From Arthrobacter sp. Leaf69 (GTDB lineage: Bacteria; Actinomycetota; Actinomycetes; Actinomycetales; Micrococcaceae), in contig NZ_LMLR01000001.1 in assembly GCF_001422645.1 (NCBI RefSeq), positions 188,325 through 252,324 of the forward strand: a stretch of 64,000 nt of DNA. The letters are read 5' to 3'. Shown in pieces: positions 22,303 to 31,401 of the stretch (positions are counted from its first letter, which is position 1; each line of letters begins with the position of its first letter). A program made the position numbers and the translations under genes. Below the pieces are notes generated by a model, which saw nothing but the letters and a program-made list of their open reading frames with translations, did not search any database and was not told where the DNA came from.

Positions 22303-24519
22303 CTATTTCAGTCCGGCCCCCGGCAGCAGTTCCGTGGCGCCGAGGGAGTCGGCGACGAACGCGTAGTCCCAGGCCCGTTCCTTCCACTGCACGTAGCGGC
22401 CCGAGGCGCCGCCGTGGCCGCCCTCCATCTCGATTTTCATCACGATCGGCTCGCTGCCGGTGTTGAGCTCGCGCAGCCGCTGCACCCATTTGGCGGGCTC
22501 CACGTAGAGCACCCGCGTGTCGTTAAACGAGGTGACCGCCGCGATCTTGGGGTAGGCAGCGGCGCGGACGTTTTCGTACGGAGTGTACGACTTCATGTAC
22601 TCGTAGACGTCGCGGTCGGTAATCGGGTTGCCCCATTCCTCCCACTCCAGCGCGGAGAGCGGCAGCTCAGGATCGAGGATGGTGGTCAGGGCGTCCACGA
22701 ACGGTACGGCAGCCACGATGGCCGCGTACTTCTCCGGCGCCAGATTGGCGACCGCGCCCATCAGCAGTCCGCCGGCCGAACCTCCCATGGCCGCGATCCG
22801 CTCCGGGTCCACCCAGCCGGACTGCGCCAGCCAGTCGGTGGCCGCGATGAAGTCCGTGAAGGTGTTCTTCTTCTGCAGCTTCTTGCCGGTGTCGTACCAG
22901 TGCCGGCCCAGTTCCCCGCCGCCGCGGATGTGGGCGATCACAAACACGATGCCCCGGTCCAGCAGGGAAAGCCGGGGGATGCCGAAGCTCGGATCCATGC
23001 TCATCTCGTACGAGCCGTAGCCGTACACCAGGCCGGCCGCCGTCGAATCCTGCGCCACCGAGGCGTGGCGCAGCACCGAGAGCGGGATCCGTGTCCCGTC
23101 CGCGGCGACCGCCCACTCGCGGGTGGCCACGTAGTCTGCCGCGGAATAGCCGCCCAGCACCGGGCTTTCCTTGCGCAGGAGCAGTTCGCCGGCGGGCAGC
23201 TCCGCCGTCGGGAGCACAAAATCGTAGACCCGGGACGGCGTGAAGTAGGAGGTGTAGCCCATCCGGATCACGGGAGCCTCGTAGTCGGACCCGGCGACGC
23301 CTGCGGTGTAGAGCTCCTCTTCGAAGGCCGGCTCCACCGGCTCGCCCTGCTCCGGCGTCCCCAGGCCGGCCAGCGGCAGGACCTGCACGCGCTCGATCGT
23401 GTCCTTGCGGACGGACACCACCAAGTGCGTCGAGGTGACGCCGGCGCCATTGACGCGGACCTGGTCGGAGTGCTCGACGACGGTGGTCCAGTGTTGCTCG
23501 GCGAGCGGCTTGGCGAGCTCGGTCGGGTCCACGAGCGAGACCATGGAATTGATGGCGTCCTTGTTGTGGGTCACCAGGATGGCCTCGGTCTGGGCGCCCG
23601 CGGCGTCGGTCAGCAGGAACGGCTCCGCCTCGTAGAGGATGCGTTCCTCGCGGGAGATGACGGTGCTGAGCCCGGCGTCGAGCGCGTCAAAGCGCAGCAG
23701 CCGGGTCTCGCTGAATTCCGAGCAGCCGATGCTCAGGACGAGGTGGCGCCGGTCAGCGGAGAGCTCGAAGCCCAGCCACATTGCGACGTCATCCTCCTGG
23801 TAAATGACCTCATCCTCGCTGACAGGTGTGCCGAGCACGTGCGACTTCACCTGGTACGGCCGCCAGGAATCGTCCACCACGGTATAGAAGATCCGGCTGC
23901 CGTCGGGGGAGAAGGAGATGCCGTAGAAGACGTTCTCGATCACGTCCGGGAGGACGTCGCCGGTCCGCAGGTCCTTGATGCGGAGCGTGAACCGCTCGTC
24001 CCCGGCGTTGTCCACGGCATAGGCGTAGAGGTTTCCGTCGATGGTCACGGCGGCACCGCCGACGGCGAAGAACGGCTTGCCCGCCGCCTCGACGTTGCCG
24101 TCCAGCAGGATCTCCTCGCCCGGAATGTCTACGCCGACCTCGACGGCAGGGGGAGTCCAGTCGACAACGCGGTCCCCGGTATCTTCGGCCCGGACGCGGC
24201 ACTGGATGCCGTATTCCTGGCCCTCCACCGAGCGGGTGTAGTACCACCAGCCGTCCTTGCGGTTGGGAACGGAGAGGTCCGTTTCCTGGGTGCGGCCCTT
24301 GATCTCCTGAAAGATGGCCTCGCGCAGCGGCCCCTGGTGGGCGGTCACTGCCTCCTGGTAGGCGTTCTCAGCCTTGAGCAGCTCCACGACCTCCGCGGAC
24401 TCCTTGTTCCGGAGCCATTCGTAGTTGTCCTCGAAGGCATCGCCGTGGTGCGTGCGGAGGGCGGGGATTTTCTTGGCAACAGGGGGCTGGGGGGACAGCT
24501 GCGCGGGAGTCTGGGTCAT
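22303..24519 (-). CDS. ptrB: Oligopeptidase B-type S9 serine peptidase
   Basis: A 738-aa cytosolic prolyl-oligopeptidase-family enzyme; PtrB-type members cut short peptides after basic residues. An N-terminal beta-propeller (about 65-400) is followed by an alpha/beta hydrolase domain with nucleophile motif GGSAGG near residue 580, an Asp in FNDTRVLYVEPAKW (about 665) and a His in GGHGGASGR (about 700). Length is normal. A -10-like TAGATT lies 6 nt before the ATG, suggesting a leaderless mRNA. Monocistronic, ending in hairpin 22245-22293. Confidence 0.9.
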   Translation of the reverse strand: MTQTPAQLSPQPPVAKKIPALRTHHGDAFEDNYEWLRNKESAEVVELLKAENAYQEAVTAHQGPLREAIFQEIKGRTQETDLSVPNRKDGWWYYTRSVEGQEYGIQCRVRAEDTGDRVVDWTPPAVEVGVDIPGEEILLDGNVEAAGKPFFAVGGAAVTIDGNLYAYAVDNAGDERFTLRIKDLRTGDVLPDVIENVFYGISFSPDGSRIFYTVVDDSWRPYQVKSHVLGTPVSEDEVIYQEDDVAMWLGFELSADRRHLVLSIGCSEFSETRLLRFDALDAGLSTVISREERILYEAEPFLLTDAAGAQTEAILVTHNKDAINSMVSLVDPTELAKPLAEQHWTTVVEHSDQVRVNGAGVTSTHLVVSVRKDTIERVQVLPLAGLGTPEQGEPVEPAFEEELYTAGVAGSDYEAPVIRMGYTSYFTPSRVYDFVLPTAELPAGELLLRKESPVLGGYSAADYVATREWAVAADGTRIPLSVLRHASVAQDSTAAGLVYGYGSYEMSMDPSFGIPRLSLLDRGIVFVIAHIRGGGELGRHWYDTGKKLQKKNTFTDFIAATDWLAQSGWVDPERIAAMGGSAGGLLMGAVANLAPEKYAAIVAAVPFVDALTTILDPELPLSALEWEEWGNPITDRDVYEYMKSYTPYENVRAAAYPKIAAVTSFNDTRVLYVEPAKWVQRLRELNTGSEPIVMKIEMEGGHGGASGRYVQWKERAWDYAFVADSLGATELLPGAGLK

Positions 24520-24525
24520 TTCTCC

Positions 24526-24531
24526 AATCTA
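24526..24531 (-). promoter_or_regulatory. -10 box of leaderless ptrB
   Basis: TAGATT on the minus strand ends 6 nt before the ATG at 24519. Confidence 0.4.
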
Positions 24532-24600
24532 CCGCCAGGGCAAGGGGCGCGCGCCGCCCGCCTGGCCGCAGCGGCCCGGCGGCTCTTGCGGCTTGGCCCG

Positions 24601-25668
24601 TCAGTTGCCGTTCTGCAACTTGTTCGCTGCGACGTACTTTCCCAGGGTGCCCGAAGCCAGCGCGGCGGAGACGGCGGCCGTGGCCGCAAGGTCCTGCAGG
24701 ATGATGGATTGGCCGTCGAAGCTGGTCCCGAAGCCGCCGGTGGGGAGCGTGAAGAACACGCCTTTGCCCGGGGCCGTGTTGCGCAGGCTGAAGGCGAGGC
24801 GTTCCAGCGTCAGCACAGTGAGTCCCGGATTCACCGTGACGTGCGGAAGGACTTTCGCCACCACCTTCTTCACGGTGTCCCGGTTTTTCAGCCCGCCTTC
24901 AGCCGCCATCTTGGCCATCACGGCCTTGAGGAACGTCTGCTGGTTCCGGACCCGCTGGAAGTCGCCGTCGACGAAGGCATGGCGCTCGCGGACAAAGGCC
25001 AGCGCCTTTTGCCCGTTGAGCCTGTTCACACCCCGCGGAAAATGAACGAAGTTGTCGATGGTGCCGGTGAATGGCTCTTTGATGGTGACGTCGACGCCGC
25101 CGAGGGCGTCGGTCATGGCAGCGAAGCCCTGGAAGTCCAGCATCACGGTGTGGTTAATGCGCTGGCCCAGCAAAGCCTCCACAGTCCGTGTCATCAGGGG
25201 CACCCCGCCGAGCTCGAGTGCGGCGTTGACCTTGGCCGAGCGGTAGCCGGGGATGTCCACCCACAGGTCACGCATGATGGAGATGCCATAGGCGTTCCGG
25301 CGGTCTGCCGGTAGATGGATGAAGACGAGGGCGTCCGCACGCTGGTCGGAGACCTTGCCGGATGCCGCCGCGGCCCGGGCATTAACGCGGCTGTCGCTGC
25401 CGATCAGGAGGATGTTCAGCGCGACGGGAGGCGGATCCGGGGTCGGCGTCGGTGTGGGCTTGGGGGTGACCGCCGGGGTCGGGGCGGATGTCTCCACCGG
25501 GGCCGCGGTTTGGGCCCGCGGCCGGTTCAGCAGGAATGCGGCAGCGGCGACGGCGAGCACCACCAGCCCGGCGATGATGGCGATTGTCAGTGTCCGACGG
25601 CGGTGCATCCCGCCAGGTGCCGTGGCTGGGCCCGGCGCTGCTTCCTCTGGATCCGGCGACGTTCCCAT
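24601..25668 (-). CDS. LytR-CpsA-Psr (LCP) family cell-wall ligase
   Basis: A 355-aa type II membrane protein: short cytosolic N-terminus, one helix (about 25-47, LTIAIIAGLVVLAVAAAAFLL), a Pro/Thr-rich wall-spanning linker (about 55-80), then an extracellular LCP domain (about 82-275). Conserved pieces are NILLIGSDSR, DQRADALVFIHL, ISIMRDLWVDIPG and VMLDFQGFAAMTDALGGVDV, with the Arg/Asp residues that bind the polyprenyl pyrophosphate substrate. LCP enzymes attach teichoic acid or other glycopolymers to peptidoglycan. A TAACGT box 6 nt before the ATG suggests leaderless transcription. Stands alone. Confidence 0.9.
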   Translation of the reverse strand: MGTSPDPEEAAPGPATAPGGMHRRRTLTIAIIAGLVVLAVAAAAFLLNRPRAQTAAPVETSAPTPAVTPKPTPTPTPDPPPVALNILLIGSDSRVNARAAAASGKVSDQRADALVFIHLPADRRNAYGISIMRDLWVDIPGYRSAKVNAALELGGVPLMTRTVEALLGQRINHTVMLDFQGFAAMTDALGGVDVTIKEPFTGTIDNFVHFPRGVNRLNGQKALAFVRERHAFVDGDFQRVRNQQTFLKAVMAKMAAEGGLKNRDTVKKVVAKVLPHVTVNPGLTVLTLERLAFSLRNTAPGKGVFFTLPTGGFGTSFDGQSIILQDLAATAAVSAALASGTLGKYVAANKLQNGN

Positions 25669-25674
25669 GGCCGG

Positions 25675-25680
25675 ACGTTA
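25675..25680 (-). promoter_or_regulatory. -10 box of leaderless LCP gene
   Basis: TAACGT on the minus strand lies 6 nt before the ATG at 25668. Confidence 0.35.
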
Positions 25681-25778
25681 CCACCGGGGTGGGGCAAAGG
25701 GGCGGAAACCGCGATAACGGGTCGATGACGGTCGTGAAGCCGGCCGTTGTCATGTGGGCCAGAGGAGGGCCGGGGTGC

Positions 25779-25826
25779 TTGACGCATCTCCCGCCTTCCG
25801 CATATCCTGAACGAACGGTCGGTAAT
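25779..25826 (+). promoter_or_regulatory. paaABCDE promoter with putative PaaR operator B
   Basis: TTGACG (25779-25784), an 18-nt spacer and TATCCT (25803-25808) form a good promoter 47 nt upstream of paaA. The operator-like palindrome (25803-25826; reverse strand reads ATTACCGACCGTTCG then TTCAGG) covers the -10 and start site and matches operators A and C. Confidence 0.75.
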
Positions 25827-25854
25827 TATTTATCGGAAATGCATAGGAGCAACC

Positions 25855-26886
25855 ATGGCATCGCAGACCCTGCAGTCAGTGCCCGGAGAACCAACATCGG
25901 CACGGCACGAACAGAGCCCCGAAGATGTGGCCCGGCGCGACGCTGAAGGCCAGGCCTACTTCGACAAAGTCATGGCAGACGACTCGCGGATCGAACCCCG
26001 CGACTGGATGCCTCCGGCGTACCGCAAGACCCTCCTGCGCCAGATCTCGCAGCACGCGCACTCGGAGATTATCGGCATGCAGCCGGAAGCCAACTGGATC
26101 TCCCGCGCGCCCAGCCTCAAGCGCAAGGCCATCCTGATGGCCAAGGTCCAGGACGAGGCCGGCCACGGCCTGTACCTGTACTCCGCCGCCGAGACCCTCG
26201 GCCAGCCGCGCGACCAGATGATGCAGGACCTGATGGACGGCAAGGCCAAGTACTCCTCCATCTTCAACTACCCCGCGCGCACCTGGGCGGACATGGGCGC
26301 CATCGGCTGGATGGTCGACGGCGCCGCTATCGCCAACCAGGTGCCGCTGTGCCGCGCCTCCTTCGGCCCCTACGGCCGCGCCATGGTCCGGGTCTGCAAG
26401 GAAGAATCCTTCCACCAGCGCCAGGGCTTCGAAATCCTGCTGGAACTCTCCCACGGCACCCCGGAGCAGAAGCAGATGGCCCAGGACGCGGTGAACCGCT
26501 GGTACGCCCCGGCCCTGATGATGTTCGGCCCGCCGGATGACGATTCGCCCAACTCCAAGCAGTCCATGGCCTGGAACATCAAGCGCTTCAGCAACGACGA
26601 ACTGCGCAACCGCTTCGTCGGCATGATGATGGAGCAGGTCAAGGTCCTGGAGCTCACTCTCCCGGACAAGGACATCCGCTTCAACGAGGACACCAAGAAA
26701 TGGGAGCACGGCCCGCTGGACTGGGAGGAATTCCACGAAGTCCTCGCCGGCCGCGGACCCTGCAACGCCCAGCGCCTGGAACGGCGCCGCGAAGCCCACC
26801 ACAACGGCGCTTGGGTGCGCGAAGCCGCCGCCGCCTACGCGGCCAAGCAGAGCCGCAAGCAAGCAGAGAAGGAATCCGCAGCATGA
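25855..26886 (+). CDS. paaA: Phenylacetyl-CoA 1,2-epoxidase catalytic subunit
   Basis: A 343-aa ferritin-like di-iron oxygenase subunit that inserts oxygen into the aromatic ring of phenylacetyl-CoA. Family landmarks include [39 protein letters not shown] (di-iron ligand region), and [18 protein letters not shown] (second ligand helix). AGGAGCAACC immediately precedes the ATG. First gene of paaABCDE; its stop overlaps paaB's start. Confidence 0.97.
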   Translation: MASQTLQSVPGEPTSARHEQSPEDVARRDAEGQAYFDKVMADDSRIEPRDWMPPAYRKTLLRQISQHAHSEIIGMQPEANWISRAPSLKRKAILMAKVQDEAGHGLYLYSAAETLGQPRDQMMQDLMDGKAKYSSIFNYPARTWADMGAIGWMVDGAAIANQVPLCRASFGPYGRAMVRVCKEESFHQRQGFEILLELSHGTPEQKQMAQDAVNRWYAPALMMFGPPDDDSPNSKQSMAWNIKRFSNDELRNRFVGMMMEQVKVLELTLPDKDIRFNEDTKKWEHGPLDWEEFHEVLAGRGPCNAQRLERRREAHHNGAWVREAAAAYAAKQSRKQAEKESAA

Positions 26887-27188
26887 CCACCCCCGAACCG
26901 CACGCAGGAAACGTCTGGCCCATCTGGGAAGTGTTTGTCCGTTCCAGCCGCGGCTTGTCCCACGTCCACGCCGGCTCCCTGCACGCGCCGGACGCCGCCA
27001 TGGCCCTGCGCAACGCCCGCGACCTCTACACCCGCCGCAACGAGGGTGTCTCCATCTGGGTGGTCCCGGCCGACGCCATCGCCTCGAGCGACCCGGACGC
27101 CAAAGGCTCGTTCTTCGAGTCGCCCCAGGGCAAGGACTACCGTCACGCGACGTACTACACCAAGAGCGAGGGCGTGAAGCACCTGTGA
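26883..27188 (+). CDS. paaB: Phenylacetyl-CoA epoxidase subunit PaaB
   Basis: A 101-aa small subunit that bridges PaaAC heterodimers. The sequence opens [51 protein letters not shown] (quoted in part), which is the standard PaaB core, and is of normal size. Its ATG at 26883 overlaps the paaA stop (ATGA), and its own stop overlaps the paaC GTG; this coupling fits equimolar assembly. Confidence 0.95.
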   Translation: MTTPEPHAGNVWPIWEVFVRSSRGLSHVHAGSLHAPDAAMALRNARDLYTRRNEGVSIWVVPADAIASSDPDAKGSFFESPQGKDYRHATYYTKSEGVKHL

Positions 27189-28120
27189 GCACCTCACCCG
27201 AAACGGCAGCAGGAACATCCGGCCACGGCGACCTCAACGTCGGCGTCAAGGGAGCCAGCGGCAGCGGCGAGGCCACGGCCAGCGCCACCCGCATCACCCC
27301 CGGCAACGCCCTCCGTCCGGAAGACATCGCGCTGGCCGTCAGCCGCGGCACCGCGAAGCCGGACGAGGACGTCGCGGAGTTTGCCCTGCGCCTGGGCGAC
27401 GACGCCCTGATCCTCGCGCAGCGCCTGGGCCACTGGATCTCCCGCGCCCCGGAGCTCGAAGAAGACATCGCCCTGGGCAACATCGCCCTGGACCAGCTGG
27501 GCCATGCCCGCTCCTTCCTCAGCTACGCCGGCGGGGCCCTCGGAGAGGACGGCACAGCCAAGAGCGAGGACGACCTCGCCTACTTCCGCCGCGAGCACGA
27601 ATTCCGTTCCGCGGAGATCTTCGAGCAGCCGAACGGCGACTTTGCCGTCACCATCGCCCGCCAGTTCGTCGTCAGCTACTACCAGTTCGAGCTTTACCGC
27701 CGGCTGACGCAGTCCACCGACGCCACGCTGGCCGGAATCGCCGCCAAGGCTGTCAAAGAGGTGGATTACCACCGCGACCACAGCGCCCAGTGGGTGTTGC
27801 GCCTGGCCCTGGGCACGGACGAGTCCCGCGAGAAGATGATCCACGCATTCAAGGTCATCTGGCCGTATGTGGACGAGCTGTTCCGCGACGACGAGCTCAC
27901 CGCCCGGCTGAGCGCGAGCGGCGCCGCCGCCGAACCGTCCAGCCTCCGCGCCGACTTCGACCGCCTCACCGGCGAGGTCCTCGCGGAAGCCGAACTGGAC
28001 GTTCCCAAGGTCCAGCCCGCCCCCGGCGGCGGACGCAAGGGACTGCACTCCGAGCACCTCGGCTACATCCTCGCGGAAATGCAGGTGCTCGCCCGCGAGT
28101 ACCCCGGAGCCAGCTGGTAA
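27185..28120 (+). CDS. paaC: Phenylacetyl-CoA epoxidase structural subunit PaaC
   Basis: A 311-aa ferritin-like subunit that pairs with PaaA but normally lacks a working di-iron centre. Conserved stretches are EFALRLGDDALILAQRLG, WISRAPELEEDIALGNIALD and AVKEVDYHRDHSAQWVLRL. The GTG start at 27185 overlaps the paaB stop by 4 nt. The first ~45 residues are a low-complexity Gly/Ser/Thr extension not typical of the family; a later start is possible but none has a better ribosome site. Confidence 0.95.
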   Translation: MSTSPETAAGTSGHGDLNVGVKGASGSGEATASATRITPGNALRPEDIALAVSRGTAKPDEDVAEFALRLGDDALILAQRLGHWISRAPELEEDIALGNIALDQLGHARSFLSYAGGALGEDGTAKSEDDLAYFRREHEFRSAEIFEQPNGDFAVTIARQFVVSYYQFELYRRLTQSTDATLAGIAAKAVKEVDYHRDHSAQWVLRLALGTDESREKMIHAFKVIWPYVDELFRDDELTARLSASGAAAEPSSLRADFDRLTGEVLAEAELDVPKVQPAPGGGRKGLHSEHLGYILAEMQVLAREYPGASW

Positions 28121-28125
28121 CCACC

Positions 28126-28701
28126 ATGGAAATGTACGTCAGCCACCCCACGGCCGCCGAGGCCAGGCCTGCGGAGCAGAAGACTCCCGAGCAGAAGGCT
28201 TGGGACCTCGCCGCCACGGTCTGCGACCCGGAAATTCCGGTGCTCACCATCGAGGATCTGGGGATCCTGCGCAACGTCCAGGTGACCAAGGAACCCAACG
28301 CGGATGACGGCGGAATGGTCCCCACAGTCCATATCACCATCACGCCCACCTACTCGGGCTGCCCGGCCATGGACGCCATCCGCGACGACCTCACGGCTGC
28401 CTTCAACCGCGAGGGCTACCCCAGCGTCAACGTGGACATGGTCCTCTCGCCGGCCTGGACCACGGACTGGATGAGCGAGGCCGGGAAGGCCAAGCTGCAG
28501 GAGTACGGCATCGCTCCGCCCTCCGGTCATTCCAACGCCGTGCGGCACGCCGGGCCGGTCCGCCTGTCCCTCGCCGTCAAATGCCCGCAGTGTTCATCGC
28601 TGAACACCAAGGAACTCACCCGCTTCGGCTCCACCTCCTGCAAGGCGCTGTACGTCTGCCAGGACTGCAAGGAACCGTTCGACTACTTCAAAGTTTTGTA
28701 A
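28126..28701 (+). CDS. paaD: PaaD, SufT/MIP18-like factor for the epoxidase system
   Basis: A 191-aa protein. Residues about 20-115 form a DUF59/MIP18-like Fe-S carrier domain (VCDPEIPVLTIEDLGILRNV and TPTYSGCPAMDAI), and the C-terminus is a zinc-ribbon-like CPQC ... CQDC. PaaD is needed to mature the Fe-S centre of PaaE and perhaps the di-iron site. The ATG at 28126 lies 5 nt after paaC's stop. A larger open frame upstream overlaps paaC and is not used. Confidence 0.95.
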   Translation: MEMYVSHPTAAEARPAEQKTPEQKAWDLAATVCDPEIPVLTIEDLGILRNVQVTKEPNADDGGMVPTVHITITPTYSGCPAMDAIRDDLTAAFNREGYPSVNVDMVLSPAWTTDWMSEAGKAKLQEYGIAPPSGHSNAVRHAGPVRLSLAVKCPQCSSLNTKELTRFGSTSCKALYVCQDCKEPFDYFKVL

Positions 28702-28716
28702 GGAACAGGTGCTCCT

Positions 28717-29949
28717 ATGACTGTTGTCCGCCAGACCGCCGCTGAATCGGCTGCAGCCACCGGCCGCCGCCGCGCGTCCTTCCACCCGCTCACGGTCGAT
28801 GAGGTCCGCCGGCTCACCGACGATGCCATCGAGGTGACCTTCGGTGTTCCGGCAGAGCTCGCTGGCCAGTTCGATTACCTCCCCGGCCAGTACGTTGCCC
28901 TGCGCACCACCCTGCCGGATGAATCGGGCGAGCCGAAGGAAATCCGGCGCAGCTACTCGATCTGCGCCGAGCCGCGCAGCTTCGCGGACGGCAGCAGCGA
29001 GATCCGCGTCGCGATCAAGAAGGACCTGGGCGGGCTGTTCTCCACCTGGGCGAACGCCGAGCTCAAGGCCGGCGACGTCCTGGACGTCATGAGCCCGATG
29101 GGCGCGTTCGTGTCCAAGCACGGCCGGGACGGCAAAGAGCAGAACCTGATGAACTCGATGAACCATCCGGACGAGATGGCGAACGCCCTGGCGGGGGAGT
29201 CCGGCTCTTTCGTGGCGATCGCCGCCGGTTCCGGCATCACCCCCGTGATCGCGATTGCCCGCACCCTGCTCGCGGCGCATCCGGACACGCGCTTCGACCT
29301 GGTCTACGCCAACAAGGCCGCCATGGACGTGATGTTCCTCGAGGAGCTCGCCGACCTGAAGGACAAGTACCCGTCCAGGCTCGCCCTGCACCATGTTCTC
29401 TCCCGTGAACAGCGCATCGCCCCGCTGCTCAGCGGCCGGATCGACGCGGAGAAGCTGCAGGCCCTGCTGGGGACCGCCATCCATGCCGACGACGTCGACG
29501 AGTGGTTCCTGTGCGGCCCGTTCGAGCTGGTCCAGCTGTGCCGGGACACCCTGGCCCAGCGCGGCGTCAACCCGGACCACATCCGCTTCGAACTGTTCAC
29601 CACCGGCAAGCCGGACCGCCCCGAGGGCAACGCCGGGCGTCCGGTGATTGTGGACGAGTCCCAGGCCACGTACAAGATCACCTTCAAGCTGGACGGCCTC
29701 CAGGGCGAGGTGGCCAGCCCCACGCACGCCCGCGAATCGATCCTGAACGCGGCCCTGCGGGTCCGCCCGGACGTGCCGTTCGCGTGTGCCGGCGGCGTCT
29801 GCGGAACCTGCCGCGCCAAGGTCGTCACCGGTGCCGTCACGATGGATGAGAACTACGCACTCGAACAGGACGAACTGGACAAGGGCTACGTCCTCACCTG
29901 TCAGTCCCACCCCACGACGCCGGAAGTCACCGTCGACTTCGACGTCTAA
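28717..29949 (+). CDS. paaE: Phenylacetyl-CoA epoxidase reductase subunit
   Basis: A 410-aa NADPH-dependent reductase supplying electrons to PaaABC. FAD-binding RRSYSICAEP (about 80), nucleotide-binding GSGITPVIAI (about 170) and CGPFELVQ (about 265) are followed by a plant-type [2Fe-2S] ferredoxin domain with CAGGVCGTC and a distal Cys in TCQSHP. It has an extra ~20 Ala-rich residues at the N-terminus compared with the usual start. The ATG follows paaD after 15 nt. Confidence 0.96.
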   Translation: MTVVRQTAAESAAATGRRRASFHPLTVDEVRRLTDDAIEVTFGVPAELAGQFDYLPGQYVALRTTLPDESGEPKEIRRSYSICAEPRSFADGSSEIRVAIKKDLGGLFSTWANAELKAGDVLDVMSPMGAFVSKHGRDGKEQNLMNSMNHPDEMANALAGESGSFVAIAAGSGITPVIAIARTLLAAHPDTRFDLVYANKAAMDVMFLEELADLKDKYPSRLALHHVLSREQRIAPLLSGRIDAEKLQALLGTAIHADDVDEWFLCGPFELVQLCRDTLAQRGVNPDHIRFELFTTGKPDRPEGNAGRPVIVDESQATYKITFKLDGLQGEVASPTHARESILNAALRVRPDVPFACAGGVCGTCRAKVVTGAVTMDENYALEQDELDKGYVLTCQSHPTTPEVTVDFDV

Positions 29950-29988
29950 ACCGCCCGCCGCACCGCACCCACTCCACCGAGGAGCCCC

Positions 29989-30768
29989 ATGATTTCCCTC
30001 TCCATCGCCGACGGCATCGCCGAGATCGTCCTGGACGCCCCCTACAAACTCAACTCCCTGGACGAGCAGGCGCTCAGGGATTTGTCCCGGGCGTACGACG
30101 ACGCCGCTGCCGCCGCCTCGCGCGGTGAGGTGCGGGCGCTGCTGCTCAGGGGAGAGGGCCGCGCTTTCTGCGCGGGACGGGACATCGCCGGGGTCACCCC
30201 GGAAACGGACGACGTCCAGGGCTACCTGGGCGGGCTCCTGCAGCCGCTGCTGAAGAAGATGACGGCCTTTCCGGCCCCCACGTTCGCGGCGGCCCAGGGC
30301 GCCTGCCTGGGGGTGGGGCTGGGCCTGCTGCTGGCCACGGATGTGGTGTACGTGGCGGAAAACGCCAAGTTCGGGTCGCCCTTCGCAAACCTGGGTGCCA
30401 CGCTCGATTCCGGCGGCCACTGGTACTTTACCGAGCGGCTCGGCATGCACCGGACGCTGGACCTGATCTACACGGCGGAGCTGATGACCGGCGCGGAAGC
30501 GGTGGCCCAGGGGATGTTCAGCCGGGCCATGCCGGCGGCCGACCTGCTGGAGAACACCCGCGCCATCGTGGCCAAGGCAGCCACCGGCGCCACGAGCGCG
30601 TTCAACGCGAGCAAGGAACTTGTGGCCCACATCCGGGACCAGCGGCTGGGCCTCTGGGAGTCCATGGAAGAGGAAAACGCCGAGCAGGCCCGTCTCTGCA
30701 AGACCGACGACTACTCGGAGGGGTTCCGGGCGTTCCAGGAGAAGCGGACGCCGGTTTTCAAGGGGTAA
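29989..30768 (+). CDS. paaG: Crotonase-family isomerase, probably 1,2-epoxyphenylacetyl-CoA isomerase
   Basis: A 259-aa crotonase. The CoA-binding loops RAFCAGRDIAG (about 58) and GACLGVGLGLLLATD (about 105) are intact. In the active-site loop, FANLGATLDSGG aligns an Asp with the catalytic Asp of PaaG (PDCGG in E. coli) and lacks the Glu pair of hydratases such as PaaF. Hence ring-epoxide to oxepin isomerisation is the best call. It follows paaE after 39 nt with a GAGGAG-like site, likely in the same operon. It converges on the Lrp gene with only 9 nt between stops. Confidence 0.8.
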   Translation: MISLSIADGIAEIVLDAPYKLNSLDEQALRDLSRAYDDAAAAASRGEVRALLLRGEGRAFCAGRDIAGVTPETDDVQGYLGGLLQPLLKKMTAFPAPTFAAAQGACLGVGLGLLLATDVVYVAENAKFGSPFANLGATLDSGGHWYFTERLGMHRTLDLIYTAELMTGAEAVAQGMFSRAMPAADLLENTRAIVAKAATGATSAFNASKELVAHIRDQRLGLWESMEEENAEQARLCKTDDYSEGFRAFQEKRTPVFKG

Positions 30769-30777
30769 ACGGCTCGG

Positions 30778-31242
30778 CTACCGGGTGTCCAGGTCCTCGA
30801 ACACCAGGAACGTCTGGGTGTCCAGCACCCCGGGCATGGACTGCAGCTGGTCGAAGATCACCCGGCGCAGATCGACGTTGTCCACGGCGCGCACGAGCAG
30901 GATGACATCGAAGTCCCCGCCCACCAGGGCGATGTGGTGCACCTCCGGAATGGCCCGCAGCAGTTCCCGGAGCTCCCGCCAGGAATGCTGCCGGACCTTG
31001 AGGGTCACGTAGGCGGAGGACTTCAGGCCGGCCTTGATCGGATCCACCAGCGCCGTGAACTTGGTCAGGACGCCCTCGCCGGTCAGCCGGGAGATGCGCG
31101 TGTAGGCATGGGCGCGGGAGATGTGGACATTCTCCGCAACCTGCGTGACGGACATCCGGCCGTCCCTCGTGAGTTCCGCAATGATGTTCCGGTCCACGTC
31201 ATCCAGCGGTACCGCCGACTGTTCCGCATCGGGCTCTGCCAT
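30778..31242 (-). CDS. Lrp/AsnC-family transcription regulator
   Basis: A 154-aa Lrp protein: winged HTH (about 15-65; DRNIIAELTRDGRMSVTQVAENVHISRAHAYTRI, quoted in part) and a RAM ligand-binding domain (about 75-150; HHIALVGGDFDVILLVRA). It diverges from the branched-chain 2-oxoacid dehydrogenase operon, and a TCCAGAA-n10-TTCTGGA inverted repeat sits between them, so it is probably the local BkdR-type regulator responding to branched-chain amino acids. ATG at 31242 gives the usual family N-terminus; an upstream ATG at 31323 would cover the operator region. Confidence 0.88.
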   Translation of the reverse strand: MAEPDAEQSAVPLDDVDRNIIAELTRDGRMSVTQVAENVHISRAHAYTRISRLTGEGVLTKFTALVDPIKAGLKSSAYVTLKVRQHSWRELRELLRAIPEVHHIALVGGDFDVILLVRAVDNVDLRRVIFDQLQSMPGVLDTQTFLVFEDLDTR

Positions 31243-31290
31243 TTGTCCACAACCCCCACCGGTAATCCAGCTCACACTTACAGTTTGTCT

Positions 31291-31314
31291 TCCAGAATAG
31301 GCCAATTTTCTGGA
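31291..31314. promoter_or_regulatory. Inverted repeat, candidate Lrp operator
   Basis: TCCAGAA and TTCTGGA arms are separated by 10 nt in the 159-nt region between the divergent Lrp gene and the E1-alpha gene. The size and position fit an Lrp-type site; the link is inferred. Confidence 0.45.
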
Positions 31315-31401
31315 CTTCTCCACGATTTAAGCTGGAGCTGGATACGAAACATCGTCCGGCGGCATACTGGGAGTGAATAGTGGCTACAGAAGGACGGACC
31401 A

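Noticed and set aside
22117..25314. Open frame of over 1,000 codons on the plus strand
   Set aside because: It is antisense to ptrB and the LCP gene, which have complete catalytic motifs and good starts; high GC leaves long shadow frames.
28594..30630. Long minus-strand open frame
   Set aside because: Antisense to paaE and paaG; low-complexity Gly/Val/Arg composition and no recognisable domain.
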